DNA of 64,000 nucleotides from an uncultured Candidatus Poseidoniales archaeon (lineage in GTDB: Archaea; Thermoplasmatota; Poseidoniia; Poseidoniales; Poseidoniaceae): NCBI GenBank assembly GCA_905181785.1, contig CAJIZC010000011.1, positions 1-64,000 on the forward strand. The letters are read 5' to 3'. Both the position numbers and the translations under genes were made by a program. This document shows, one piece after another, positions 62,845 through 64,000 of this stretch (its first letter is position 1; each line of letters begins with the position of its first letter). The notes under the pieces are model-generated. The model was not told where the DNA came from, ran no database searches, and saw nothing but the letters and a program-made list of their open reading frames with translations.

Positions 62845-63018
62845 ATGGCCACATACCCTGCCCCGTGGTATGGCCTATGGGTCATGGTTATGTTTTTTGG
62901 CGTAGCAACATGGTTTTTGAGAAACTTCACCGAACGGGTTGAAGCAACTCGCCTTTCTGCATTGTTAGGTGTCGTTTCCATGACAACCCTTCTTTTGTGG
63001 ACTCTTTTGGAATTTTGA
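62845..63018 (+). CDS. 57-aa two-TM membrane protein
   Basis: A short gene from the ATG at 62845, almost entirely two hydrophobic segments (LWVMVMFFGVATWFL; LSALLGVVSMTTLLLWTLL) joined by a basic loop. It lies 25 bp after the surface-protein gene and 9 bp before the second ATG of the PqqD-like gene. No family recognised. Confidence 0.6.
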   Translation: MATYPAPWYGLWVMVMFFGVATWFLRNFTERVEATRLSALLGVVSMTTLLLWTLLEF

Positions 63019-63027
63019 GGTGAGATG

Positions 63028-63576
63028 ATGGATATAGTGGATGTGAGCAAACACGCCTATGCTGGCACTTATCCTTGCCGAGTCCCAGTCTGGTGGGGCC
63101 GCTACGGTGAGGCTGGAGCACATCCCGACCTCGATGGCGTAAGTGGTCGACGAATTGTATTGAGGATTGAAAAACGATTCAATCGCTTTGAGCGAATCCT
63201 GGCGCGCTTGTTTCGAGCACCGAGGGAAGTGCGTAGGCCTCTTGATCCAAAAAACAGCATGCTTTGGGAATTAGCCAATGGAAGGCGTACATTCGAAGAA
63301 ATATGCTACCAAATGAACGAGGTATTTCAAGAAGAAATGGCGCCTGTTGTCGATCGCACAGCATCAGGAATTGACGCACTCAAGAGAAGAAATTTAATGA
63401 CGGTACTTTCTACAGAATTCACGAGTAAATGGTCCATAGGGCCAGGTGCAGTTCCGGAACATCAAACATTAGCAGCGCTCGCAGAGGGCATGAAAATCGA
63501 CGCAGAACCACTTGATGGAGAACCAACGGTCAAAGAAACGGGAGAAGCAACTCTACCGGCCGACCAACACAACTGA
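63028..63576 (+). CDS. PqqD-like winged-helix protein
   Basis: A 182-aa protein from the second ATG (63028), which is better spaced from GAGGTGAG than the first at 63025. Residues about 65-130 have the PqqD pattern: RRPLDPKNSMLWELANGRRTFEEICYQMNEVF and GIDALKRRNLMTVL. PqqD-like domains bind the precursor peptides of RiPPs. The N-terminal 60 residues (PCRVPVWWGRYGEAGAHPDLDG) and acidic C-terminus are not part of that domain. No PqqE or precursor peptide gene is seen nearby. Its last 47 bp overlap the convergent arsC-like gene. Confidence 0.65.
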   Translation: MDIVDVSKHAYAGTYPCRVPVWWGRYGEAGAHPDLDGVSGRRIVLRIEKRFNRFERILARLFRAPREVRRPLDPKNSMLWELANGRRTFEEICYQMNEVFQEEMAPVVDRTASGIDALKRRNLMTVLSTEFTSKWSIGPGAVPEHQTLAALAEGMKIDAEPLDGEPTVKETGEATLPADQHN

Positions 63577-63877
63577 TCGATCCTGTATCCAAAAGGGGAC
63601 GCTCCATGAGATGGCCGTGTTTGCTCAAAAAGTCAACAACAGATTCAAGATTTGCAGGTTCTAACGTCGAAGAATCCACAGATTTAAATTTCGGGTCTTT
63701 CAAGCGAATGGCGTTCTTGAGTGGCCCATGAAGGCGAGATAAAATAGAGCGCAATTCCTCACTTGAAAGAGGTTTGTTGAGGTAAAGATGAATTTGCACA
63801 TCCAGCGACGATGCTTCGCACATCGCGAGCGCTTGGCGCGATTTCGAGCATCGAGGATTATGGTAGAGGGTCATCAT
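63530..63877 (-). CDS. arsC: ArsC/Spx-family arsenate reductase-like protein
   Basis: A 115-aa thioredoxin-fold protein. MMTLYHNPRCSKSRQALAM has the catalytic-type Cys of ArsC in RCSKSR; LYLNKPLSSEELRSIL, RLKDPKF and the ending DTGSISCVGRPVELLLPFL follow the glutaredoxin-linked ArsC family order (GRPPE-like). The start is set at the ATG at 63877, which overlaps the stop of the upstream gene (ATGA). Physiological substrate is uncertain; the family includes arsenate reductases and Spx-like regulators. It converges with the PqqD-like gene with 47 bp shared. Confidence 0.85.
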   Translation of the reverse strand: MMTLYHNPRCSKSRQALAMCEASSLDVQIHLYLNKPLSSEELRSILSRLHGPLKNAIRLKDPKFKSVDSSTLEPANLESVVDFLSKHGHLMERPLLDTGSISCVGRPVELLLPFL

Positions 63878-64000
63878 GCATCCACGTCCATGTGTTCTGC
63901 GGCTTCTGCATTCGGCGACCAAACCAAACGCAAACCAACACCGTCGCCTCGATGGTCCCTCAATGCGGAAGCGCGTGCACGGCTTCGGGTGCTGTCCGAT
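63874..64000 (-). CDS. 3' end of a gene cut by the window edge
   Basis: The minus strand is open from the window edge to a TGA at 63876-63874. The C-terminal peptide includes ARASALRDHRGDGVGLRLVW. Sequence of this style (R-x-x-x-R-x-x-G-x-G-x-R-L-V) occurs at the end of formylglycine-generating-enzyme/SUMF1-like domains, but only about 40 residues are visible, so this is a weak guess. Its stop overlaps the arsC start. Confidence 0.5.
   Translation of the reverse strand, partial: SDSTRSRARASALRDHRGDGVGLRLVWSPNAEAAEHMDVDA

Noticed and set aside
1-64000. CRISPR arrays, insertion sequences, integrases, toxin-antitoxin or phage genes
   Set aside because: None was found on reading either strand. 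The RHH protein could suggest an antitoxin, but the gene next to it is folE, not a toxin.

Overview
The window is archaeal chromosome. It carries archaeal/eukaryotic-type information-processing genes: ribosomal proteins S17e, S19e, L31e and L39e, a PDCD5-family protein, the primase small subunit PriS, the proteasome-activating ATPase PAN, Kae1, MBF1, Tsr3, an archaeal-type prolyl-tRNA synthetase and TrmJ. Mixed in are bacterial-style metabolic genes: FolE, histidine utilisation, an OPT peptide transporter, FdhD and a YdeP-type molybdoenzyme. Several very large surface proteins carry thrombospondin type-3, WD40-like or CARDB-like repeats, one membrane segment and a cytoplasmic tail. Together with the gene density and split transketolase, this best fits a marine Thermoplasmatota lineage, most likely Candidatus Poseidoniales (Marine Group II). 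That assignment is an inference from gene content. No mobile element, CRISPR array or rRNA was seen; there is one tRNA (Val, GAC).

Layout. 1-2.0 kb: 3' part of a calcium-binding-repeat surface protein. 2.2-9.8 kb (minus): prolyl-tRNA synthetase, two small membrane proteins, transaldolase, a MazG-type pyrophosphatase, split transketolase, and an OPT transporter. 9.9-12.8 kb: a P-type cation ATPase. 12.8-18.1 kb: futalosine-pathway menaquinone genes mqnE, mqnA and mqnD, with an antisense WD40-like surface protein between them. 18.2-22.7 kb: a small zinc protein, PriS, a proline-rich repeat protein, an RDD-like membrane protein with a histone-H1-like tail, and a hydrolase. 22.7-29.2 kb: CorC/CNNM protein, MetG, the two halves of formiminotransferase-cyclodeaminase, and PAN. 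29.3-38.4 kb: MBF1, Tsr3, FdhD, a molybdoenzyme, an MFS carrier, then HutU and HutH. 38.4-42.6 kb: a DUF835 protein, an EF-hand/zinc-ribbon membrane protein, small zinc proteins and tRNA-Val. 42.6-50.9 kb: HutI, Kae1, a basic protein, FKBP, methylmalonyl-CoA mutase large subunit and epimerase, and an ABC exporter. 50.9-55.6 kb: a class III aminotransferase diverging from an RHH regulator followed by folE-queE-queC/msrB-queD. 55.6-58.2 kb (minus): S19e, PDCD5, L39e, L31e, S17e, a small ORF, TrmJ. 58.3-64.0 kb: surface/membrane proteins, a PqqD-like protein, an ArsC-like protein and a cut gene.

How they work together. HutH, HutU, HutI, glutamate formiminotransferase and the cyclodeaminase give the whole route from histidine to glutamate plus one-carbon folate, spread over three loci. 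With the OPT transporter this suits a peptide-eating heterotroph. Transaldolase and split transketolase supply the non-oxidative pentose phosphate steps. MqnE/A/D indicate menaquinone. The que cluster should make the 7-deazaguanine precursor used for archaeosine in tRNA.

The most unusual object is the QueC protein. Its four zinc cysteines are all replaced (S205, S215, S218, D221), and it is fused to a methionine sulfoxide reductase B domain whose own cysteines are intact. The first gene of that cluster encodes a ribbon-helix-helix protein preceded by three TAATACT direct repeats at an exact 11-bp period, the last touching a TATA-like box. This looks like an autoregulated switch.

Initiation signals look dual. 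Several first genes have a TATA-like box about 26-30 bp before the ATG, suggesting leaderless or near-leaderless mRNA, whereas several other genes have a GAGGTGA-type ribosome site.
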